From: Treponema sp. | GTDB lineage: Bacteria > Spirochaetota > Spirochaetia > Treponematales > Breznakiellaceae | Assembly (NCBI GenBank): GCA_031278025.1 | Contig: JAITLF010000194.1 | Location: forward strand, 1 to 8,535 | Length of the DNA: 8,535 nt | Direction of reading: 5' to 3' | Shown: positions 1 to 6,541 of the stretch, one piece after another | Position numbering within the stretch: position 1 is the first letter of the stretch | Layout of the letters: each line of letters starts with the position of its first letter | The notes under the pieces: generated by a model | The model's input: only the letters and a program-made list of their open reading frames with translations | Told to the model about the DNA's origin: nothing | The model's database searches: none | Program-made: the position numbers and the translations under genes

Positions 1-184
1 CTGTTCCGGCCATCAAGGAACGGTTGCCAGGATACCGGACGGGGGCGGTAACCTGTTCCCGAAGGCGCCCGGGGGGAACCTTCCGGGGAACCTCCGGCGG
101 CGGGCAGCCCGCTCGTTCCTGATCGCGGACCTGGGCGTTGCCGGACCCTTTTCCCGCGCCCGCAGACCTCTCTCCACCCATCGC
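1..184. other. GC-rich stretch with no recognisable gene
   Basis: I see no credible coding region here. Frames are open on both strands only because the DNA is GC-rich; none has a ribosome binding site or a recognisable protein product. The stretch holds a short near-tandem repeat (GGGGAACCTTCCGG at 73-86, followed by GGGGAACCTCCGG at 85-97). It also holds an imperfect inverted repeat between about 17-29 and 48-60. The region lies beyond the 3' end of the minus-strand operon and may separate it from a neighbour outside the window. Confidence 0.5.
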
Positions 185-373
185 AAACCCACTTTTGCGC
201 CGGGCAAAAACACTTTTGCGCCGGGCAAACCCACTTTTGCGCCGGGCAAAAACACTTTTGCGCTACGCAAAAACACTTTTGCGCCGGGCAAAAACACTTT
301 TGCGCCGGGCAAAAACACTTTTGCGCTGCACAAACCCACTTTTGCGCCGCTCAAACCGCTCTTTGCAACCCGT
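185..373. repeat. Tandem array of 21-bp units (8 units plus 1 decayed)
   Basis: Eight consecutive 21-bp units start at 185, 206, 227, 248, 269, 290, 311 and 332; a ninth, decayed unit covers 353-373. The core CACTTTTGCGC (unit positions 6-16) is identical in all eight. Variation is confined to positions 4-5 (CC or AA) and to the last five or six bases (CCGGGC, CTACGC, CTGCAC, CCGCTC). Across each unit junction TTTTGC faces GCAAAA as a small inverted repeat; in unit 4 it extends to TTTTGCG/CGCAAAA. Because 21 is a multiple of three, several frames stay open and would encode heptads such as LLRRAKT or AKVFLPG. I do not regard these as real proteins. The array lies about 115 bp beyond the murR stop. 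Function unknown; a minisatellite-like array, a protein-binding array or a transcript-end structure are all possible. Confidence 0.95.
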
Positions 374-450
374 AAGCTCATCTTTCCAAGCCGCACCCCG
401 CGCGCTGGAACTTCCCGGCCTGTCGCCGGAAGGCTCAAAGCCCGGCCTGC

Positions 451-467
451 GGCCCCGGTCGGGGGCC
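451..467 (-). terminator. GC hairpin after murR, possible operon end
   Basis: GGCCCC (451-456) and GGGGCC (462-467) form a perfect 6-bp GC stem with a 5-nt loop, starting 21 nt after the murR stop codon. There is no T-run on the minus-strand side, so it is not a classical intrinsic terminator. It may protect the 3' end of the transcript or assist Rho. No better terminator is seen between the stop and the 21-bp array. Confidence 0.3.
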
Positions 468-487
468 ATCAGGTTCTCCGCCGCCCC

Positions 488-1360
488 TCACGCCTCCGGA
501 CCACGGGGGGGCTGCGGTTCCCGCCCTTCATGGGTGGCGGCCATCGTTTCTTCCAGGGCCCGGATCGAGCGGTCCAGGTCCCCGGAAATCAGCAGGGTGT
601 AGATCATGTCTATCACCGCCAGCTGGTTAATGCGGGAGACGGTGGCCCCGGTCCGGTATAGCCGCTCCAACGAGGGGACCAGCAGCGCAAGGTCCGCGGA
701 TTTCCGCAGGGTGTTTTCGGTTTCCATGGTCAGGCTGATTATGGCGGCGCCTTTTTTCCGGGCCCATCTGGATATGGTGAGCATGGCGGGGGTTTCCCCG
801 GAATAGGATATGATGAAGGCCCGATCCCCCGCGTGCAGGTTGCAGGCCGCGGTGATCTGCAGGTCCGTATCCGGAAAGCAGGAGCAGGGGAACCCGATGC
901 GGATGAGTTTCTGGGACAGGTCCTGGGCGGCAAGAGCGGACGCCCCGATGCCGAAGATGTAGTTCATCCGGGCGGAACGGATGAGTTCCGCGGCGCGGCT
1001 TATCAGGGGGATATCAATGAGGGATTCCAGCCGGGCGATGCTCCGCTGTATCCCGCCGATAACGCCCTTAACCACCAGGGCGGGGTTCATGTCCGATTCA
1101 AGTTCCAGGTCCGGCAGGAACCGGTCGCCGGACCGGCGGAATATGTCATGGGCAAGGCGGAGTTTGAAATCGGCAAACCCCCCGGCGCCGATTCTCCGGC
1201 AGAACCTGACGATGACGGCCTGGCTTACGCCGCTCCTGCGGGCCAGCTCGGCCAGATTGTAGTGGAGAACGTTTTTTGATTCGCGTAAAACATATTCGGC
1301 AACCTTCTTTTCCGCCGCGGGGAATTCCGTCAGACGGATGGCATAGAGGGCGCTTTCCAT
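488..1360 (-). CDS. murR: MurR/RpiR-family transcriptional regulator
   Basis: A 290-residue regulator of the RpiR family, most likely the local sensor of MurNAc-6-phosphate. An N-terminal helix-turn-helix domain covers about residues 1-77, with the family's typical stretch LAELARRSGVSQAVIVRFCR near 37-56. A SIS sugar-phosphate-binding domain covers about 125-262, with FGIGASA at 136-142 and ISYSGET at 184-190. The last 15 residues are a proline-rich tail outside both domains. It is the final gene of the operon. Its ATG lies 3 nt after the murQ stop and has no good Shine-Dalgarno sequence, so translation is probably coupled to murQ. In E. coli, MurR represses murQP and MurNAc-6-phosphate relieves repression. 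I infer the same here because murQ is adjacent, and an autoregulatory site may be the inverted repeat at 7818-7836. The family call is certain; the ligand is inferred from context. Confidence 0.93.
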   Translation of the reverse strand: MESALYAIRLTEFPAAEKKVAEYVLRESKNVLHYNLAELARRSGVSQAVIVRFCRRIGAGGFADFKLRLAHDIFRRSGDRFLPDLELESDMNPALVVKGVIGGIQRSIARLESLIDIPLISRAAELIRSARMNYIFGIGASALAAQDLSQKLIRIGFPCSCFPDTDLQITAACNLHAGDRAFIISYSGETPAMLTISRWARKKGAAIISLTMETENTLRKSADLALLVPSLERLYRTGATVSRINQLAVIDMIYTLLISGDLDRSIRALEETMAATHEGREPQPPRGPEA

Positions 1361-1363
1361 GGG

Positions 1364-2269
1364 TCAGGCGTTGTTTTCCGCCAGGGCGCTGATATGCCCG
1401 CCCGCTTCCCTGAGCAGGGCTTCGGAGCGGGCCTTGCCGGTTCCCAGAAGGGCCATGACGATGGCGGTTTTGGGATTTTTCCCCGATGCCGCAAAGGCCG
1501 CCTCGGCCTGCCCGGCGGAACACCCGGTTACTTCCCGGATAAGGCGCACCGACCGGAGGATCAGCTTGCGGTTTACCGGGCGGAGGTCCACCATCAAATT
1601 TTTGTAGACCTTCCCGATGCGGATCATGCTGGCGGTGGAAAGCATGTTGAGGATCAGCTTTTGGGCGGTCCCGCTTTTCATCCGGGTGGAGCCGGTTACC
1701 ACTTCCGGCCCCACATCCGCATAGAGCCGGTGTTTAACCAGGGGGAAAGTCTTTGAATTCCGGTTGCAGCTTATGGTCCCGGTTACCGCCCCCACCTGCC
1801 GGGCATAGTCCAGCGCCCCCAGCACATAGGGCGCCTGCCCCGATGCGGTGATCCCTACCAGGACATCCCGCGGGGTAAAGCCGATTTTCTTGAGGTCCCC
1901 AATCCCCTCCTCGGCCCGGTCTTCGGCGGCTTCCACGGATGCGGTGAGGGCCTCCCGGCCTCCGGCGATAAGGCCCTGAACCATATCGGGACTTACCCCA
2001 AAGGTGGGGGGGCATTCGGAGGCGTCAAGTACCCCAAGCCTGCCGGAGGTTCCCGCCCCGATGTAGATGAGGCGTCCCCCGTTTTGAAAGGCGGCCACGA
2101 TGTCGTCCACCAGTGCGGCGATTTCCGGGAGTATCTTTTCTACCGCCAGGGGAACCTTCTTATCCTCGCCGTTGATGATCTTCATGATTTCAAGGGAATT
2201 CTTGGAATCAATGTCTGCGGAAACTTCGTTGCGCTGTTCCGTGGTGTAAAGGCTAAGCATATCGCGCAT
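1364..2269 (-). CDS. murQ: N-acetylmuramic acid 6-phosphate etherase MurQ
   Basis: Cytoplasmic etherase that cleaves the D-lactyl ether of MurNAc-6-phosphate, giving GlcNAc-6-phosphate and D-lactate. This brings wall muramic acid into amino-sugar metabolism. The protein is 301 residues, the usual length, and follows E. coli MurQ almost throughout: IINGEDKKVPLAVEKILP near 31-48, the SIS-fold phosphate loop GAGTSGR at 71-77, DASECPPT carrying the probable catalytic Glu85, VEAAED with Glu116/Asp117, TGSTRMKSGTAQK, and TGCSAGQAEAAF near the C-terminus. I start it at the ATG at 2269 because AAGGAG lies 7 nt upstream; the in-frame TTG at 2275 would sit against that ribosome binding site. The start is 2 nt after the stop of the upstream hydrolase gene. 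All key residues I can name are present, so I expect an active enzyme. Its substrate must be phosphorylated, which the importer in this operon would not do. Confidence 0.97.
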   Translation of the reverse strand: MRDMLSLYTTEQRNEVSADIDSKNSLEIMKIINGEDKKVPLAVEKILPEIAALVDDIVAAFQNGGRLIYIGAGTSGRLGVLDASECPPTFGVSPDMVQGLIAGGREALTASVEAAEDRAEEGIGDLKKIGFTPRDVLVGITASGQAPYVLGALDYARQVGAVTGTISCNRNSKTFPLVKHRLYADVGPEVVTGSTRMKSGTAQKLILNMLSTASMIRIGKVYKNLMVDLRPVNRKLILRSVRLIREVTGCSAGQAEAAFAASGKNPKTAIVMALLGTGKARSEALLREAGGHISALAENNA

Positions 2270-2271
2270 GA

Positions 2272-3318
2272 TCAAGCTCCTTGAATCCCGCCGCCGTAGC
2301 GCAGGATCGCCAGGTTATGAAAGATGTGGCGGACGCGGAAGATTCCCGCGTTATCCCGCCGGGGATGAATCCGGTTAGAGAGAAGAACCGCATAGAGCCG
2401 CCGGCTGGGATCGATCCAAAGGCTGGTTCCGGTAAAGCCCGTATGCCCGAAACTTTCTTCCGCCATGAGGTCCCCCGCAGCCGAAAGCGGCCCCTTTAGC
2501 ATCCAGCCCAAACCCCGGTTCTCCCCCTTTCCCCGGGTCAGGTTGGAGGTCATCAGTATGGCCGTGGGCCGGCGGAGAAAGTCCCCCCGACCCTCCAGGG
2601 AATCCAGAACCGTGGCGGCCAGGCGGTCCATGTCGCGGACGGTGGAAAAGATTCCCGCGTTGCCGCTTACCCCGCCCAGGATCGCGGCGTTTTCGTCGTG
2701 GACGTGGCCCCTAAGCGCAGCGCCTTGCCGGGGGCAAACTTCGGTGGGGGCAATCCGGGTAATTTTCTCCGCCGGGGGATTGTACCCGGTTTCAGTCATT
2801 CCCAGGGGGGCTGTAACCCGCTCCCGGATTAGCTCGTCCAGACCCGCGCTGTCCGCTGCGGAGGCAATCTCCCCCAAGAGGATGAAGGCTTCGCAGGTGT
2901 ACAGCGCTCCTTCGTCCCGGCGGATGCCGGTGGAGCGGATGGCCTCCAGGAGGTCCTCACGGGTATGGGCGTAACGGTACAGCATGGTTCCCCCCGGCAG
3001 GGGGGCGGTATGGGTCAGAAGCCGGAACAAGGTGGTTCCTCCCAGGGGGGAATCCCTGAAAGCGGGGAGGAAATAATCCACCCGGTCTTCCAGCCGGATA
3101 AGGCCGTCTTCAAGCTGCTTCATCAGGGCCAACGTGGTAAACAATTTGGTGAGGGATGCCAGGTCGTAGAGGCTGTCTTCGGCAACCGCCTCCAGGCCGG
3201 CGCCCAAAAGCCCCACCGCGCCCGTTTCGAGCGTTTCCTTCCCCCCGATTGCCCAGGCCGCGCCGGGGAAAGCTCCCCCGGCAACACAGGTTTCAAGGTA
3301 ATCTTTTATCGCCTTCAT
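2272..3318 (-). CDS. Serine beta-lactamase-family hydrolase, AmiE-like muropeptide amidase candidate
   Basis: A 348-residue protein of the class C beta-lactamase/penicillin-binding fold (beta-lactamase superfamily, S12-like). The nucleophile motif SLTK is at 55-58. The second motif is probably Y140-T-C, followed by EAFILLGEI, and the KTG-box equivalent is HTG at 292-294 in FGHTGFTGTSLW. VHDENA (206-211) and LGGVSGNAGIFST (214-226) are typical of the YbbE/AmiE-like branch. In the Bacillus subtilis MurNAc cluster the corresponding gene encodes AmiE, an amidase that removes the peptide from MurNAc. Position between permease genes and murQ makes the same role likely here. No signal peptide is visible (it opens MKAIKDYLETCVAGG), so it is probably cytoplasmic. 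The third residue of the YxN-type motif is Cys, which is unusual. The ribosome binding site is weak (GCGGGA), and the gene begins 10 nt after the permease stop. An esterase or D-aminopeptidase activity cannot be excluded. Confidence 0.85.
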   Translation of the reverse strand: MKAIKDYLETCVAGGAFPGAAWAIGGKETLETGAVGLLGAGLEAVAEDSLYDLASLTKLFTTLALMKQLEDGLIRLEDRVDYFLPAFRDSPLGGTTLFRLLTHTAPLPGGTMLYRYAHTREDLLEAIRSTGIRRDEGALYTCEAFILLGEIASAADSAGLDELIRERVTAPLGMTETGYNPPAEKITRIAPTEVCPRQGAALRGHVHDENAAILGGVSGNAGIFSTVRDMDRLAATVLDSLEGRGDFLRRPTAILMTSNLTRGKGENRGLGWMLKGPLSAAGDLMAEESFGHTGFTGTSLWIDPSRRLYAVLLSNRIHPRRDNAGIFRVRHIFHNLAILRYGGGIQGA

Positions 3319-3328
3319 CGTTTTCCCG

Positions 3329-4183
3329 CTATTTTATGGCCCCCGCTGTCATTCCCCGGATAAAGTATTTGGACATGAAAAGGTACAGGATAAGCATGGG
3401 CAGGGTGGAGATGGAAAGGCCGGTAAAAAGGAGGCTCCAGTTGGTACTGAACTGGCCGAAAAAGGTAGAAAGCCCCACAGGAAGGGTTTTAAGCCGGTTG
3501 GTCTGAATGAATACCAGGGGGAAAAAGAAATCGTTCCAAATGGGTACCGCGTTGTAAATCGTTACCAGGGCGATGGCGGACTGGGTCACGGGCATGATGA
3601 TGCGGCGGTAGATGCCCCAATCGTTACAGCCGTCGATCCGGGCCGCATATTCCAGGTCTACGGGGATGGTTTTCATAAACCCCGAAAGAATGAACACCGT
3701 GGAGGGAAGCCCCATAGCGATAAAAATCATGATAATGGAAAGATGGGTATCCATGAGCCCCAGGTTCTTTATAATAAGGAAAAGCGGGATGATGGCGACT
3801 TTAAGGGGCAGCATGATGCCGCTGAGGAACACCATGTATATCCAGGTACGGAGTTTGTACCGGTAACGGGAGACTCCGTAAGAGGCCATGGATCCCAGGA
3901 GAATCACAAAAGCCATGGCGATGGCGGTAACAAAAAAACTGTTCTTAAAGTAAGCACCGAACCCCCGGTCAATCCAAACGGTCTTGTAATTTTCAAGCAA
4001 GAGGGTTTCGGGGAAGCCAAAGGGATTCTGGAATATTTCCCTGGTGGTCTTGAGGGAAGAGACGACCATGTTGAACAGGGGATAGAAGATCAGCGCCACA
4101 TATATCCCCATAAGAAGATGCACTATCCCCAGGAGGGTATTCCTATCCCACTTTTTTCCGGTGTACTTAAAATCAATGGTCAT
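3329..4183 (-). CDS. ABC sugar importer permease, MalG/LacG type (CUT1)
   Basis: A 284-residue inner-membrane permease, the second half of a carbohydrate importer of the CUT1 family. About six hydrophobic segments are visible, near residues 17-40, 82-104, 113-136, 146-168, 198-218 and 252-271. The cytoplasmic EAA loop that docks the ATPase is at about 178-199 (EYAARIDGCNDWGIYRRI, then IMPV). The C-terminus FIRGMTAGAIK is typical of MalG-type subunits. The ATG overlaps the preceding permease stop by 4 nt (ATGA) and has a strong AGGTGGAG ribosome binding site, which points to coupled, matched synthesis of the two subunits. Substrate is not readable from the sequence; the flanking namZ, amidase-like and murQ genes suggest a MurNAc-containing sugar or muropeptide. 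No ABC ATPase gene is in the window. Confidence 0.95.
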   Translation of the reverse strand: MTIDFKYTGKKWDRNTLLGIVHLLMGIYVALIFYPLFNMVVSSLKTTREIFQNPFGFPETLLLENYKTVWIDRGFGAYFKNSFFVTAIAMAFVILLGSMASYGVSRYRYKLRTWIYMVFLSGIMLPLKVAIIPLFLIIKNLGLMDTHLSIIMIFIAMGLPSTVFILSGFMKTIPVDLEYAARIDGCNDWGIYRRIIMPVTQSAIALVTIYNAVPIWNDFFFPLVFIQTNRLKTLPVGLSTFFGQFSTNWSLLFTGLSISTLPMLILYLFMSKYFIRGMTAGAIK

Positions 4184-5094
4184 AGCTCCACCTCCCGGGA
4201 TTTGGTTGCCGTGATGGAGAAGATGGAAATGAGGAAGGTGAAGACATAGATGATTACTCCGATGGCGCTTCCTATTCCGATGGCGGGATTCCCCGAATCC
4301 ACCCCGCCGAAGGCGGTGCGGTAGAACATGGTCCCCAGGGTATCGGTGGCATAATTCGGCCCCCCTTCCGGGCCGGTCATGGTAAAGACCTGCTCAAAGA
4401 CGTTGAGGCTTCCGATGATGGTGAGGACCGCGATGACGGTTACCGAAGGCAGAATCAAGGGAAAGATGATGCGGCCAAACATCTTCCATTCTCCTACCCC
4501 GTCCAGGTAGGCGGCCTCAATACAGTCTGCGGGAACGCCGTCAACAGCGGCCAGAAACACCAGAGAGGGAAACCCAACCCAGCGCCAGATATTGACAACT
4601 ATGATGGAAAAGGTGGCTAGTTTTTCTTCCCCCAGCCATGCATGGACCAGGTTATTCAACCCTATAATTTTTAAAAATTCATTGACAAGTCCGTTGGGTC
4701 TAAGGTACAGCCCCCAGAGAAAACTAACCACGACAATAGAAAAGAGTACCGGGATAAAAAAGACCCGTTTAAAAAATTCGTGTCCTGGAATACGCCGGGA
4801 AAGCATATAGCCAAAAAGCATCCCCAGGGAATTCTGCACAATCATGGTGGTAAGAAACCACTTCAGGTTATTTCCCAGGGCGTTAAAGAAACGTTCCTTG
4901 TAGGGGTAGGTAAAAAAAATGGTCTTGAAATTATCAAGGCCGATAAACTCCCCCCGAAGAAGCTGCCTCCAACTGAAAAGACTGTTGAAAAGCGAAACAA
5001 AAAGAGGCAAGAGGATAAATACAAAAACTACCGCCAAACCGGGAAAGACGAAAAAGAAGATCCAAAGGCCCGTGTTTATTTCCTTATTCTGCAT
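4180..5094 (-). CDS. ABC sugar importer permease, MalF/UgpA type (CUT1)
   Basis: A 304-residue inner-membrane permease, partner of the MalG-type subunit encoded next. About six hydrophobic segments lie near residues 10-38, 76-98, 108-130, 160-184, 210-233 and 272-296. The EAA loop is clear at about 193-212 (EAAYLDGVGEWKMFGRIIFP). The motif GPEGGPNYATDTL (241-253) between the last two segments is common in this subunit type. The ATG at 5094 is preceded by AGGAG at a 6-nt spacing. That AGGAG can pair with an upstream CTCCT (loop of 6), so the start may be partly masked. The gene follows the binding-protein gene after a 93-nt gap with several hairpins. The transported sugar is inferred only from the operon. 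Confidence 0.95.
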   Translation of the reverse strand: MQNKEINTGLWIFFFVFPGLAVVFVFILLPLFVSLFNSLFSWRQLLRGEFIGLDNFKTIFFTYPYKERFFNALGNNLKWFLTTMIVQNSLGMLFGYMLSRRIPGHEFFKRVFFIPVLFSIVVVSFLWGLYLRPNGLVNEFLKIIGLNNLVHAWLGEEKLATFSIIVVNIWRWVGFPSLVFLAAVDGVPADCIEAAYLDGVGEWKMFGRIIFPLILPSVTVIAVLTIIGSLNVFEQVFTMTGPEGGPNYATDTLGTMFYRTAFGGVDSGNPAIGIGSAIGVIIYVFTFLISIFSITATKSREVEL

Positions 5095-5100
5095 GGTGTT

Positions 5101-5165
5101 CTCCTGGTTTTAGGAGGGTGCGTTGCCCCCGTAACGACCCCCACGGGGACAAGGCCCCCCGGGGG
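5101..5165 (-). promoter_or_regulatory. Hairpins between binding-protein and permease genes
   Basis: The 93-nt gap holds three structures. CCCCCGGGGG at 5156-5165 is a self-complementary decamer. CCCCGT (5127-5132) pairs with ACGGGG (5143-5148) across a 10-nt loop. CTCCT (5101-5105) pairs with AGGAG (5112-5116), and on the minus strand this stem contains the permease ribosome binding site. Such structures after a binding-protein gene commonly protect its mRNA and reduce downstream expression. None is followed by a T-run on the minus strand, so full termination is unlikely. Confidence 0.55.
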
Positions 5166-5187
5166 TTTGGAACAGACTCAGCAATAC

Positions 5188-6459
5188 TTATTTTTTGAAC
5201 GGATCAAACCAGGTAGCAACCCCGTTCTGGACCTTCTGGGCAACATCCGCGGGGCTCATCTGGCCGCCGTACATCCCCTGCAAGGCAGCCTGGACTTCGG
5301 CGGACCCGGTGGGCTGGCCGTAACGGAACCCTACCACAAAAATATGCGGGGTGTTGTTCTTTTGGAAGTCGAGTATCTTGGTAATAAACGGATCCCCAGC
5401 GGTGTTTACACCCGGAACTGCGGTAACCCATTGAATCGCCTTTACGTGCATTTCCCCGGTTTCTTTTCCCGCAAAAAATTTAAGGAGCTTGAGGGCGGCG
5501 TCCTTCTGGGTTGTGGCGGTGTTCATGGCGTAACTGCCGTCAGCGTAAACCGATACATAGCTGGTATCTCCCGCTTTGGCAACCGGCGGTTTCATAATGT
5601 CGTACTTGAGAGCAGGATTCTGGACGGTAAAATACGCAGCGTCGTAGGAACCTCCCAGGAAGTGGGCGGCCTGTTCGTTGATGAAAAGGGCGCGGGCGTC
5701 GTCATAGCTCACACCCAGCACCATGTCCGGCACATAGGGCTTGAGCTGGTTGAGCTTTTCGATGGCCCCGATAAAGGCAGGATCCTGGAAGGTCGTCTGC
5801 CCCGCCCGTACTTTTTCGTAAAACCCGTTTGCGCCGTAAAAATTGGGGGCAAGGTTGCCCAGCATGGTTTCAAAATCCCAGGCATCTTTACCGCCAAACC
5901 CAATGGGGGTTATCCCCGCCTTTTTTATGGCCTCCAGATTGGCGATAAATTCATCCCAGGTTACGGGAACCTTGAGGCCCAGTTTGCGGTAAATATCCGT
6001 GTTGTAGAAGATCACGCAGGTCTGGCTTGCCATAGGGACCCCGTAGATCTTTCCGTCGGTTACCGAAGTGCAACCCCGGCGATTGGCATCGTTGAAATTT
6101 TTCAGTTCCGGCATGAGATCGTCCAGGGCCTGCATGTAGCCGGATTGGGCAAAGGCTTCAAACCCGCCGTAGGACCGGGCCATGAACACGTCCGGCCCGG
6201 AACCGCCATTGAGCGCCGCCGCCAGAATGGTGTTGTATTCGGTGTTCCGGTGCGCGGTATGGACCACGTCAATGTCAGGATTTTGGGCCTCGAAGATTTT
6301 GAACAGCTCCTCGTAGGCATCCACATCCTCAGTCCGCCAGGACCAGAAGTTGAGTACCGTCTTCCCTCCGGATGACCCGTCCTGCTGCTTGGCGCAGCCG
6401 GCAAAATCCAAAGACGCGGCGCAAACCGCACATAGAAATAAAATCGCCGATTTTTTCAT
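5188..6459 (-). CDS. ABC sugar importer solute-binding lipoprotein (family 1)
   Basis: A 423-residue extracytoplasmic binding protein of solute-binding family 1 (CUT1 type) that would capture the sugar and deliver it to the two permeases. The N-terminus MKKSAILFLCAVCAASLDFAGC is a lipoprotein signal with Cys22 as the lipidated residue. The -3 position is Phe instead of Leu (F-A-G-C), a relaxed lipobox of the kind tolerated in spirochaetes. The mature protein begins with the family's typical first strand TVLNFWSWRTED, followed by FEAQNPDIDV, GSGPDVFMARSYG and, further on, GKIYGVPMASQTCVIFYNTD. The ATG at 6459 has a strong GGAGGAG ribosome binding site at about 6 nt. It lies between hairpin-bearing gaps on both sides, which fits higher expression than the permeases. 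Ligand is inferred from operon partners to be a MurNAc-containing disaccharide or muropeptide, but an unrelated oligosaccharide cannot be excluded from sequence alone. Confidence 0.94.
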   Translation of the reverse strand: MKKSAILFLCAVCAASLDFAGCAKQQDGSSGGKTVLNFWSWRTEDVDAYEELFKIFEAQNPDIDVVHTAHRNTEYNTILAAALNGGSGPDVFMARSYGGFEAFAQSGYMQALDDLMPELKNFNDANRRGCTSVTDGKIYGVPMASQTCVIFYNTDIYRKLGLKVPVTWDEFIANLEAIKKAGITPIGFGGKDAWDFETMLGNLAPNFYGANGFYEKVRAGQTTFQDPAFIGAIEKLNQLKPYVPDMVLGVSYDDARALFINEQAAHFLGGSYDAAYFTVQNPALKYDIMKPPVAKAGDTSYVSVYADGSYAMNTATTQKDAALKLLKFFAGKETGEMHVKAIQWVTAVPGVNTAGDPFITKILDFQKNNTPHIFVVGFRYGQPTGSAEVQAALQGMYGGQMSPADVAQKVQNGVATWFDPFKK

Positions 6460-6486
6460 TGTTTCTCCTCCTCATAAAATATGCGC

Positions 6487-6541
6487 TTAAGACCCGCGCG
6501 GGAATAGAATGTCCCGCACGGTATTTCCGCGTGGGTCTTAA
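6487..6541 (-). promoter_or_regulatory. Long stem-loop between namZ and binding-protein gene
   Basis: TTAAGACCCGCGCGG (6487-6501) and CCGCGTGGGTCTTAA (6527-6541) are inverted copies matching at 14 of 15 positions, enclosing 25 nt. The right arm includes the namZ stop codon (6538-6540). GCGGGA (6498-6503) can alternatively pair with TCCCGC (6512-6517) inside it. On the minus-strand transcript the stem ends about 27 nt before the start codon of the binding-protein gene, just before its ribosome binding site. There is no T-run, so I read it as an mRNA processing or stability element, or a partial terminator. Confidence 0.7.

Noticed and set aside
185..373. CRISPR array
   Set aside because: The units are contiguous with no unique spacers, 21 bp is below the usual repeat size, and no cas gene is present.
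13..438. Minus-strand frame with AKVFLPG heptads (141 codons)
   Set aside because: The heptads are a by-product of a 21-bp repeat. There is no supporting ribosome binding site, the flanks are Arg/Pro-rich low-complexity sequence, and other frames over the array are equally open.
138..602. Plus-strand frame with LLRRAKT heptads (154 codons)
   Set aside because: It starts with a TTG lacking a ribosome binding site, is driven by the same repeat, and runs antisense into murR.
4780..6375. Plus-strand open frame of 531 codons, the longest in the window
   Set aside because: It lies antisense to the binding-protein gene and part of a permease gene, both of which have clear family motifs. Its translation shows no recognisable domain and it spans a noncoding gap. 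GC-rich codon bias on the true strand keeps the opposite frame open.
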